Shown here: piece by piece, positions 31,799-39,228 of the stretch
Position numbering within the stretch: the first letter of the stretch is position 1
Layout: each line of letters starts with the position of its first letter
Assembly: GCA_963714035.1 (NCBI GenBank)
Contig: OY970224.1
Coordinates: 682,001 to 746,000 of the forward strand
DNA: 64,000 nucleotides
Direction: 5' to 3'
Source of the DNA: DATFVB01 sp963714035
GTDB taxonomy: Bacteria; Acidobacteriota; Thermoanaerobaculia; UBA5066; DATFVB01
Program-made: the position numbers and the translations under genes
Notes under the pieces: model-generated
Database searches by the model: none
What the model was told of the DNA's origin: nothing
Seen by the model: the letters and a program-made list of their open reading frames with translations, nothing else

Positions 31799-33736
31799 GT
31801 GCAGTCTCCCGCGGATTTCGGGTTCGTGCGCGTCGGCGCCGCGGTGCCGCTCTGCGCGCCCGCGCGTCCGGACGTCAATGCCGAACGCATCGCGGCTCTG
31901 GCGGCGAAGGCCGAGGAAGACGGCGCGCGCCTCGTCGTCTTCCCCGAGCTCGCGATCTCCGGCTACACGTGCGGAGACCTCTTCCTGCAGAAGCGGCTGG
32001 AGGAGTCGGTCCGTTCCGCCGCTGCGGAGCTCTCCGGGGCCCTCCCCCGCGCGCTCGTCACGGTCGTGGGTGCGCCGTGGCGATATCGCGGAATGCTCTT
32101 CAATGCGGCTCTCGTGTTCTCGGGCGGCCGCCTCGCCGGCATCGTTCCGAAGACGTTCCTGCCGAATTACAAGGAGTTCTACGAGAAGCGATGGTTCGTC
32201 TCGGGCGCCGCCGTCGACGGCGGCGAATGCGACGTCGCCGGAAAGCCGGTTCCCTTCGGCCGGGATCTCCTGTTCCGCGCCGCATGGGAGCGAGAGGTCC
32301 TCTTCGGGATCGAAATCTGCGAGGACCTGTGGGTCCCGACCCCTCCCTCCTCGGCGCAGGCGCTCGCGGGCGCGCAGATCCTGATGAACCTCTCCGCTTC
32401 CGACGAGACGATCGGAAAGAGCGACTATCGGCGGACCCATCTCGTCGCCGCGCAGTCGGCGCGGTGCCTGGCCGGTCTCGTCTACGTTTCGTCCGGCCCC
32501 GGTGAATCGTCGTCGGATCTCGTCTTCGGGGGGCACGCGCTGATCGCGGAAAACGGCGCGATCCTCGCGGAGGACCGCCGATTCCAGGAGGGACCCACAC
32601 TCACGGTGGCCGACCTCGACGTCGACCGGCTCACCGCGGACCGCGACCGGACCGGGAGCTTCGCCGATGCCGCCGCCGCGGCGGTCGTCCGCTTCCGCAC
32701 CGTCACGATCTCCGAGAGAGGCCTCGCTTCCCGGCGGTTCACGCGGCGGATCGAGCCCGCGCCCTTCGTCCCGGCCGACCCGGCGACGCTCGACGTCCGC
32801 TGCGAGGAGGTCGTCCAGATCCAGACGGGCGGGCTCGTTCGCCGCCTTCGCCATCTCTCGAAGCTTCGGCCGGTCGTCGGCCTCTCGGGAGGTCTCGATT
32901 CGGCCCTCGCGGCGCTCGTCTGTTCGCGAGCGCTGGCCGGAATGGACGTCGAGCCGAGGGCGCTCCTCGCGATCGCGATGCCGGGCCCCGGCACGTCGGA
33001 TCGAACCCGGGAGAACGGGCGCCGGCTCGCCGGCGCGCTCGGAGCGGAGCTGCGCGAGATCGGAATCGACGCGGCGGTCGCCGCCCACCTCCGGGACATC
33101 GGGCACGTCGGCGAGCCGGACCGGACCTTCGAGAACGCGCAGGCCCGGGAGCGCACGCAGATCCTCATGGACCTCGCCAACGCGGAAGGCGGCATCGTCG
33201 TGGGGACCGCCGATCTCTCCGAGATCGCGCTCGGCTGGTCGACCTACGGCGGCGACCACATTTCGATGTACGACGTGAACGCTTCCGTCCCGAAGACGCT
33301 CGTCCGCCAGGTCGTGGCCTGGTTCGCGCGGCGAGGCTCCGAGGCGCTCGCGTCGGTCCTCGAGGACATCCTGGGAACGCCCGTCTCTCCCGAGCTCCTT
33401 CCCGTGAGGGACGGCGCGATCCACCAGAAGACCGAAGAGATCCTCGGCCCGTTCGAGCTCCACGACTTCTACCTCTACCACTTCCTCCGCGCCGGCGACC
33501 CGCCGAAGAAGCTCCTGTTCCTCGCCGGCCGCGCGTTTGACGGCGTCTATCCGGAAGCGGTGCGGGTGAAGACGCTGCGCACCTTCCTGACCCGCTTCTT
33601 CGCGAACCAGTACAAGCGAAACGCCATGCCGGACGGTCCGAAGGTCGGAACCGTCGCGCTCTCCCCCCGCGGCGACTGGCGAATGCCCGCCGACGTCTCC
33701 GGGGAGGCCTGGCTGGCGGATCTGCCGGAGGATTAG
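31799..33736 (+). CDS. nadE: Glutamine-dependent NAD+ synthetase
   Basis: 645 residues, the two-domain form. The N-terminal nitrilase-type glutaminase has its glutamate in VFPELAISGY (about 50), lysine in LPNYKEFYEKRWF and cysteine in FGIEICEDLW. The C-terminal synthetase has the PP-loop VVGLSGGLDSALAAL and GTADLSEIALGWSTYGGDH. It amidates nicotinic acid adenine dinucleotide as the last step of NAD synthesis. GTG start with a leaderless-type box. It is transcribed alone and converges on the rhodanese gene. Confidence 0.97.
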   Translation: MQSPADFGFVRVGAAVPLCAPARPDVNAERIAALAAKAEEDGARLVVFPELAISGYTCGDLFLQKRLEESVRSAAAELSGALPRALVTVVGAPWRYRGMLFNAALVFSGGRLAGIVPKTFLPNYKEFYEKRWFVSGAAVDGGECDVAGKPVPFGRDLLFRAAWEREVLFGIEICEDLWVPTPPSSAQALAGAQILMNLSASDETIGKSDYRRTHLVAAQSARCLAGLVYVSSGPGESSSDLVFGGHALIAENGAILAEDRRFQEGPTLTVADLDVDRLTADRDRTGSFADAAAAAVVRFRTVTISERGLASRRFTRRIEPAPFVPADPATLDVRCEEVVQIQTGGLVRRLRHLSKLRPVVGLSGGLDSALAALVCSRALAGMDVEPRALLAIAMPGPGTSDRTRENGRRLAGALGAELREIGIDAAVAAHLRDIGHVGEPDRTFENAQARERTQILMDLANAEGGIVVGTADLSEIALGWSTYGGDHISMYDVNASVPKTLVRQVVAWFARRGSEALASVLEDILGTPVSPELLPVRDGAIHQKTEEILGPFELHDFYLYHFLRAGDPPKKLLFLAGRAFDGVYPEAVRVKTLRTFLTRFFANQYKRNAMPDGPKVGTVALSPRGDWRMPADVSGEAWLADLPED

Positions 33737-33791
33737 TTTCGCGTGACGAGTGGCGGGTGTCGAGCGGTCCGACCCGAGACTCGCAGCTCGT

Positions 33792-34115
33792 CTAACGGTA
33801 CCGCGGAACCGCCGGATCCACTTCGCACGACCAGGCGTCGATCCCGCCAGCGAGATTGACCGCCCGCGGGAATCCGTTCTGCCGGAGCCACTCCACGACC
33901 ATCGCGGAGCGCGCCCCGTGGTGGCAGAAGACGACGATCTCGGCATCCGGGTCGAGCCCTCCGGCGCCGGCCGGGACCTCGCGCATCGGGACGAGGACGG
34001 CGCCCTCGATCCGCGCGACCGCGTGCTCCGCCGGTTCCCGGACGTCGAGGAAAACGACGCCGGGCCGTCCGCGCCGGGCCGCGGCCTCGGCCGCGCTGAT
34101 CGCCGGAGCGCTCAG
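33792..34115 (-). CDS. Single-domain rhodanese-like protein
   Basis: 107 residues from a likely CTG start at 34115 that overlaps the lptE stop as CTGA, with GGAGG 4 nt upstream. VVFLDVREPAEHAVARIEGAVLVPM is the rhodanese CH2A-like segment, and the active-site loop is CHHGARS with the sulfur-carrying cysteine. The usual role is sulfur transfer, or detoxification of thiosulfate or cyanide. The start is a guess because no ATG, GTG or TTG fits. Confidence 0.85.
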   Translation of the reverse strand: MSAPAISAAEAAARRGRPGVVFLDVREPAEHAVARIEGAVLVPMREVPAGAGGLDPDAEIVVFCHHGARSAMVVEWLRQNGFPRAVNLAGGIDAWSCEVDPAVPRYR

Positions 34116-34822
34116 AAGCCCTCCAGCACGCTCGTGACGAGCGACTGGGCGAAACGGTCGGCCTCGGCGTCGATCGCGACGTTCTCGAGGTCCGAGTAAT
34201 TGGACGCGCCGACCCCCCCTCCGGCGACGTCGTAGTTCTCCCGGAACGTGTACGCATCGTTCTTCCAGAGCGTTTTCCCGGAGGGGAGCTCGGTCAGGGC
34301 CACCTTCGCCGTGATCTCGATCTGGTAGCGCGTCGCCCTCCCCAGACTGTCCGCGGCGACCGGATTCAGGGCGAATCCCACGATGTCGCCCGAGAGCTCC
34401 GCGTCGCCGTCGCCTTCTTTCGCGGATACCGAAAAGCGGCCCCGCGCGGCGAGCTCGCGGGCGACGGCCGCCGAGAGGCGCTGCTCCAGGCCGATGCGGG
34501 ACGTCGAGTTCTTGAACGGCGGGAAGGCGACCCGCTTGATCGTGTCGGGCAGGAGGCTTCCGCGGCCGACGAGCGAGTACCCGCATCCGGCGGAGATCGC
34601 CGCCGACGCGACGAGGACGGCACAGGCGAAACGCCGGCGACCGGACGTCCTCACAGGGCCATTGTTTGTCGTCCTCACCGGACGATCCTTTCTCGCCCTC
34701 ACCGGACGATTATTTGTCGTCCTCACCGGACGATCATCTCTCGTCCTCACCGGACGATTATTTGTCGTCCTCACCGGACGATCATTTGTCGTCCTCACCG
34801 GACGATCATTTGTCGTCCTCAC
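34112..34822 (-). CDS. lptE: LPS-assembly lipoprotein, LptE-like
   Basis: The mature protein begins at the lipobox ISAGCGYSL and reads GYSLVGRGSLLPDTIKRVAFPPFKNSTSRIGLEQRLSAAV in the usual LptE/RlpB manner. LptE plugs LptD and delivers LPS to the outer leaflet. The start is striking. Eight in-frame GTG codons lie 24 nt apart between 34822 (GTGA overlap with the leuS stop) and 34654. The last gives a perfect lipoprotein signal peptide (MRTSGRRRFACAVLVASAAISAGC). The first would add 56 residues of VRTTNDRP-type repeats. I annotate to 34822 but favour 34654 for the exported form. Confidence 0.88.
   Translation of the reverse strand: MRTTNDRPVRTTNDRPVRTTNNRPVRTRDDRPVRTTNNRPVRARKDRPVRTTNNGPVRTSGRRRFACAVLVASAAISAGCGYSLVGRGSLLPDTIKRVAFPPFKNSTSRIGLEQRLSAAVARELAARGRFSVSAKEGDGDAELSGDIVGFALNPVAADSLGRATRYQIEITAKVALTELPSGKTLWKNDAYTFRENYDVAGGGVGASNYSDLENVAIDAEADRFAQSLVTSVLEGF
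34655..34822 (-). repeat. Seven 24-bp tandem hairpin repeats at the leuS/lptE junction
   Basis: GTG anchors occur at 34822, 34798, 34774, 34750, 34726, 34702, 34678 and 34654, exactly 24 nt apart. On the minus strand each unit forms stem TCGTCC, loop GGTGA (containing the GTGA stop/start overlap), stem GGACGA and a 7-nt spacer of the CAAATGA type. Variation is almost confined to the spacers. One stem base changes to a G-U wobble, and only the last junction has lost the hairpin. Confidence 0.93.
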
Positions 34823-37296
34823 CGGACGACGACATTGAGGAGGCGGTCGGGGACGAAGATGACCTTCACTCGTTCCTTCCCCGCCATCCACTTCGCGATC
34901 GGTTCCGAGGCCTCCGCCGCGCGCAGGACATCCGCTTCCGGAGCGCCGCGCGGAAGCGCGACCTGGCCGCGCAGGCGGCCGTTCACCTGGACGGCGAACT
35001 CCACGGTCTCGTCGCGGGCGAGCGCGGGATCGAACGCGGGCCAGCTCCCCGCGAGGAGCGTCCGGGTCCCGCCGAGCCGTTCGTGGAGCTCCTCCGTGAG
35101 GTGCGGCGCGACGGGGTGCGCGAGCGCGACGATCGTGCGCGCGGCGGCGTACTTCTCGGCCGGCCCCGCGGCGTCGTCCGCGACGAGGTCGACGACCACC
35201 CGCAGGTACTCCATCAGGTGCGCGACCGCGGTGTGGAAGGAGAACGCCTCGAAGTCCTCGGTCACCTTCCGGATCGCCGAATGGCGGGCGCGCTCCGCGG
35301 GAGAGTCCGGGCTGGCCGTCCCCGCCGCGGGAGGCGCGAAGCGATCGACGAGCCGGTCCACCACCGTCCGGAGGCGCGCGAGGAACCGCTCGGCGCCCGC
35401 AATCCCCTGATCGCTCCACTCCGCCTCGAACTCCGCGGGCCCGAGGAAGAGCACGTAGGCGCGGACCACATCCGCGCCCTTGGCCTCGATCAGCGGATCG
35501 AGCGACACCGCGTTGCCGCGCGACTTGGACATCTTCTCGATCCGTCCCGAAGGGCTGATCCGGGTGATCATCCCCTGGTTGAAGAGCGCCGCGAACGGCT
35601 CGTCGGCGTCGATCAAACCCATTTTCCGCATCACGCGCGCGAAAAAACGCGCATACAGGAGATGCAGGATCGCGTGCTCGATCCCGCCGACGTACTGAGT
35701 GACCGGCGTCCATCGCCGCCCGATGGCCGCGTCGAAGGGAGCGGCGTCGTCGTGCGGATCGAGATAGCGCGCGTAGTACCAGGAGGAATCGACGAAGGTG
35801 TCCATCGTGTCCGTCTCGCGCCTTGCCGGGCCGCCACAGGCGGGGCACGTCGTGCGGACGAACGCCTCGACCTTCTCCAGAGGGTTTCCCCCTTTCCCCG
35901 TGAACGGCGCCTCGGGGGGAAGAACGACCGGCAGCTCCGTTTCGGGAACCGGGACCCAGCCGTCCTTCTCGCAGCGAACCATCGGAATCGGCGTTCCCCA
36001 GTAGCGCTGCCGGGAGATGAGCCAGTCCCGAAGCCGGTACGTGACCCGGGCGCGGCCGCTCCCGCCCCGCTCCAGCGTCGCGATCGCCTTCGCGATCGCG
36101 GCCGGACCGTTCGGGGTTCCGTCCCATTCACCCGAGCCGCAGAGGAATCCGGCGTCCGGAGAGGCCTCGGTCATCTCCCCCGGATCGATTTCGCCTTCCG
36201 CCGCGCGGTAGACGGGCCGGATCGGAAGGCGGAACTTGCGGGCGAACTCGAAGTCCCGCTGGTCGTGGGCGGGAACGCCCATGATCGCGCCGGTGCCGTA
36301 GTCGGGAAGCACGAAGTTGGCGAGCCAGATCGGGAGCGCTTCGCCGTTGACCGGATTGATCGCCGTCATCCCGGTCGGCAGCCCTTCCTTCTCCGCGCTC
36401 TCGGCCTCGCGCGAGATCCGCGACTCCCGCCGGACGCGCGCGACGAATTCCTCGATCCGGGCGCGGTCGGGGCTCCTCTCCGCGAGCCGCGCGACGACCG
36501 GATGCTCGGGCGCGAGCGCGAGGAAGGTGGCGCCGTACAGCGTGTCCGGACGGGTCGTGAAGACCGTCAGCGTTTCGCCCGTCTCGGGAACCCGGAAATC
36601 GACCTCGGCCCCGACGCTCCGGCCGATCCAGTTCCGCTGCATCGTCAGGACCTTCTCGGGCCATTTCCCCTCGAGCGCATCGAGGCCCGCGAGCAGCGAC
36701 TCCGCCTCCTCGGTGATCCGGAGAAACCACTGCTCGAGCTCCCGCTGCACCACGGCGCTCTTGCATCGTTCGCAGAACCCTCCCTCCGCCTGCTCGTTGG
36801 CGAGCACGGTCTCGCACGACGGACACCAGTTGACCGGCGCCTTCTTGCGGACGGCGAGACCGCGCTCCCACATTCGGAGGAAGAACCACTGATTCCACCG
36901 GTAGTACTCCGGTTCGCAGGTGGCGATCTCCTTGCTCCAGTCGTAGAGCACGCCCCACGAGCGGAACTGCTCCTTCATCGCCGCAATGTTGGCGAGCGTG
37001 GACTGGCGAGGGGGGATGCCGACCTGGATCGCGTAGTTCTCGGCCGGCAGGCCGAACGCGTCCCAGCCCATCGGACAGAACACGGTCTCTCCCCGCTGCC
37101 GCCGGAATCGATGGAGCGCGTCCGTCAGGAAATAGGTGCGCGCGTGCCCGACGTGGAGACGGTCTCCCGACGGATAGGGAAGCATGACGAGCAGGTAGAC
37201 GCCGTGGACGGCCGGATCGGCCGTGTCGACGTACGCGACCCGCTCCTCCTCCCAGCGGCGGCGCCATTTCGCCTCGATTTCCTGAATCTCGGACAT
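34819..37296 (-). CDS. leuS: Leucyl-tRNA synthetase
   Basis: 825 residues. The class I HIGH motif appears as LHVGHARTYFLTDALHR and KMSKS as KMSKSRGN. The CP1 editing domain has the TRPDTLYGATFLALAPEHP signature, and zinc-ribbon cysteines occur in WCPSCETVLAN and CPACGGPA. It charges tRNA-Leu. A TAGATT box precedes the ATG by 9 nt. Its stop lies inside the first unit of the 24-bp array that opens lptE; leuS-lptE adjacency is common in Gram-negative bacteria. Confidence 0.98.
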   Translation of the reverse strand: MSEIQEIEAKWRRRWEEERVAYVDTADPAVHGVYLLVMLPYPSGDRLHVGHARTYFLTDALHRFRRQRGETVFCPMGWDAFGLPAENYAIQVGIPPRQSTLANIAAMKEQFRSWGVLYDWSKEIATCEPEYYRWNQWFFLRMWERGLAVRKKAPVNWCPSCETVLANEQAEGGFCERCKSAVVQRELEQWFLRITEEAESLLAGLDALEGKWPEKVLTMQRNWIGRSVGAEVDFRVPETGETLTVFTTRPDTLYGATFLALAPEHPVVARLAERSPDRARIEEFVARVRRESRISREAESAEKEGLPTGMTAINPVNGEALPIWLANFVLPDYGTGAIMGVPAHDQRDFEFARKFRLPIRPVYRAAEGEIDPGEMTEASPDAGFLCGSGEWDGTPNGPAAIAKAIATLERGGSGRARVTYRLRDWLISRQRYWGTPIPMVRCEKDGWVPVPETELPVVLPPEAPFTGKGGNPLEKVEAFVRTTCPACGGPARRETDTMDTFVDSSWYYARYLDPHDDAAPFDAAIGRRWTPVTQYVGGIEHAILHLLYARFFARVMRKMGLIDADEPFAALFNQGMITRISPSGRIEKMSKSRGNAVSLDPLIEAKGADVVRAYVLFLGPAEFEAEWSDQGIAGAERFLARLRTVVDRLVDRFAPPAAGTASPDSPAERARHSAIRKVTEDFEAFSFHTAVAHLMEYLRVVVDLVADDAAGPAEKYAAARTIVALAHPVAPHLTEELHERLGGTRTLLAGSWPAFDPALARDETVEFAVQVNGRLRGQVALPRGAPEADVLRAAEASEPIAKWMAGKERVKVIFVPDRLLNVVVR

Positions 37297-37305
37297 GAGC
37301 CGCCC

Positions 37306-37311
37306 AATCTA
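37306..37311 (-). promoter_or_regulatory. -10 box TAGATT of leuS-lptE-rhodanese
   Basis: TAGATT, 9 nt before ATG 37296, in a 34-bp spacer behind the cheB stop. Confidence 0.5.
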
Positions 37312-37330
37312 AGCGACGCGGCCCGGCGAT

Positions 37331-38395
37331 TCAAGCCGACGCGGGGGGAGGAACCGTTCCCGGTCCCGGCGATCCGAGGAGCCGCGTGATGACGCCGGGA
37401 ATCTCGCCGAGGGGCCGCACTTCGTCGACGGCCCCCGACAGCGCGGCCTCGCGCGGCATCCCGAAGACCACCGCGGATTCCTCCGATTCGGCGATGGTGC
37501 GTCCGCCCGACGCACGGATCGCCACGACGCCTTCGCGCCCGTCGCTGCCCATTCCCGTCAGCACCACGCCGATCGCCCCCGCCCCGGCGGCCGCCGCGGC
37601 GCTCCGGAAGAGGAGGTCGACGGAGGGCGAAAAGAGATCGCGCGGCGCCCGTTCCCGCAGCCGGGCCCTCCACGACCCGTCCTCCCGCGAGATCTCGAGA
37701 TGGGATCCGCCCGGCGCGACGTAGGCGCGCCCGGGGTGAAGGACCTGGCCGGCATGGGCCTCGACGACCGGGAATCGCGCGACCCGCGTCAACCGCTCCG
37801 CGAAGAGGCCGGTGAACCCCGCCGGCATGTGCTGGGCGATCACCATGGGGCAAGCGAGCGGCGGCAGCTCCGCGAACATCGCGGTGAGCGCCGCGGGACC
37901 TCCCGTCGACGCGCCGATCACGACGACGGCCGAGGCAGGGGAAGCGATCGGCGCCGCCGCGGCGTCCGGCGGAGCGGACGAAGGGGCGGAGGGCGTCCGG
38001 ATGCCCCGGGATTCCGCGGCGCCCCGGATCTTCGCGATCAGGACCGCCTCGAGGCGTTCGTACTCCAGCGAGGCGTGCGCCTGCGGCTTCAGGACGAAAT
38101 CGAGGGCCCCGAGATCCAGGGCCCGGAAAACGTCGTCGCGGCCCTGCCTCGACGAGACCACGATCGCCGGAACGGGAAGATTCGCCGCGAGCCACCGCAG
38201 CACGGCGAAGCCGTCCAGCCCCGGCATCTCGAGATCGAGGGTGACCACGTCGGGCCGGTGCGCGAGCGCGAGGCGGATCGCTTCCTCTCCGCGCGTCGCG
38301 GTCGCGACGACCTTCAGCTCGGGATCCGTCTGGATCATGCGGGAAATCGTCACGCGGGAGAACGCGCTGTCGTCGACCACGAGAACCCGGATCAT
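37331..38395 (-). CDS. cheB: Chemotaxis protein-glutamate methylesterase CheB
   Basis: 354 residues. Receiver domain at 1-120 (VLVVDDSAFSR, DVVTLDLEMPGLDG, KPQ instead of the usual KP-x) and a methylesterase domain at about 160-340. The catalytic serine is in VVIGASTGGPAAL, histidine in IAQHMPAGFT and aspartate in GMGSDGREG. It removes methyl groups from receptor glutamates. The ATG overlaps the cheR stop. It is the last gene of the ribH-nusB-che operon. Confidence 0.96.
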   Translation of the reverse strand: MIRVLVVDDSAFSRVTISRMIQTDPELKVVATATRGEEAIRLALAHRPDVVTLDLEMPGLDGFAVLRWLAANLPVPAIVVSSRQGRDDVFRALDLGALDFVLKPQAHASLEYERLEAVLIAKIRGAAESRGIRTPSAPSSAPPDAAAAPIASPASAVVVIGASTGGPAALTAMFAELPPLACPMVIAQHMPAGFTGLFAERLTRVARFPVVEAHAGQVLHPGRAYVAPGGSHLEISREDGSWRARLRERAPRDLFSPSVDLLFRSAAAAAGAGAIGVVLTGMGSDGREGVVAIRASGGRTIAESEESAVVFGMPREAALSGAVDEVRPLGEIPGVITRLLGSPGPGTVPPPASA

Positions 38396-39228
38396 TTGCG
38401 GTACACCAGGTCGTGCGGCAGATGCCGAAGCCGGAACGACGTCGAGAACGCGACGAGCGACTCGACGCGGCCGAGGAACAGGTGTCCTCCGGGGAGCAGG
38501 CGCTCGTGAAGCGAGGCGATCACGGAACGCTTCGCGGGCTCCGCGAGGTAGATGAGGACGTTGCGGCAGAAGATGACGTGGAACCGGGGCAGCGCGGCGA
38601 GGCGGGCGGTCTCGATCAGGTTCACGCGTCCGAAGCCGACGCGCCGCCGGATCTCCTCGCGCAGGCGGAGGCGCCCCGGAGCCTCTTCCTCGAAGAACCG
38701 GGCGCGCCGTTCCGGAGAGGTCTGGCGGAAGGCGTTCTCGCGAAAGAGCGCCGCTCGCGCCCGCCCGAGGCTGCCGAGCGACAGGTCGCTCCCGAAGATC
38801 TCGACCGAGTGGCGCGCGTAGAAGCCTTTCTCCTCGAGCAGCATCGCGATCGTGTACGGCTCCTCGCCGGACGCGCAGCCGGCGCTCCAGACGCGCAGCG
38901 GGCCCGCCTCCCCTTCCGACTCCCACTCGGGCAGGAGGTCTTCGGTGAACGCCGCGAGCTGCTCCGACTCGCGGAAGAAATAGGTCTCGGGATTCGTGAC
39001 CCGGTCGATCAGCGCCTCGAACTCGGTCTCCTCGCCCGGCCCGTAGCGAAGGCGGTAGAGATAAGCGCGGGGACCGTCGAGACGAAGCTCCTCCACGCGC
39101 TGGCGGACGCGACCTTCGAGGAGGAAACGGTTCGAGTCTCCGAAGTCGATCCCGCTCCGGGCGCGGATCATGTCCGCGAATACCCGGTAGAGATCGTTGG
39201 GGAACGGCCCGTGGCCGTTGGCGGTCAC
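38392..39228 (-). CDS. cheR: Chemotaxis methyltransferase CheR
   Basis: 278 residues. An all-alpha N-domain (FADMIRARSGIDFG) precedes the SAM-binding domain with VWSAGCASGEEPYTIAM and the VIFCRNVLIYL motif. It methylates receptor glutamates in balance with CheB. GTG 39228 overlaps the HEAT gene stop as GTGA. No receptor gene is present in the window for it to act on. Confidence 0.95.
   Translation of the reverse strand: MTANGHGPFPNDLYRVFADMIRARSGIDFGDSNRFLLEGRVRQRVEELRLDGPRAYLYRLRYGPGEETEFEALIDRVTNPETYFFRESEQLAAFTEDLLPEWESEGEAGPLRVWSAGCASGEEPYTIAMLLEEKGFYARHSVEIFGSDLSLGSLGRARAALFRENAFRQTSPERRARFFEEEAPGRLRLREEIRRRVGFGRVNLIETARLAALPRFHVIFCRNVLIYLAEPAKRSVIASLHERLLPGGHLFLGRVESLVAFSTSFRLRHLPHDLVYRK

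Noticed and set aside
34655..34822. CRISPR array
   Set aside because: Units are contiguous 24-bp repeats with no unique spacers, they are translated in frame, and no cas gene is present.
34666..34860. Plus-strand repeat peptide (SSSPDDHL type) as a gene
   Set aside because: It is the antisense reading of the lptE array running into antisense leuS; no promoter, ribosome site or homology.
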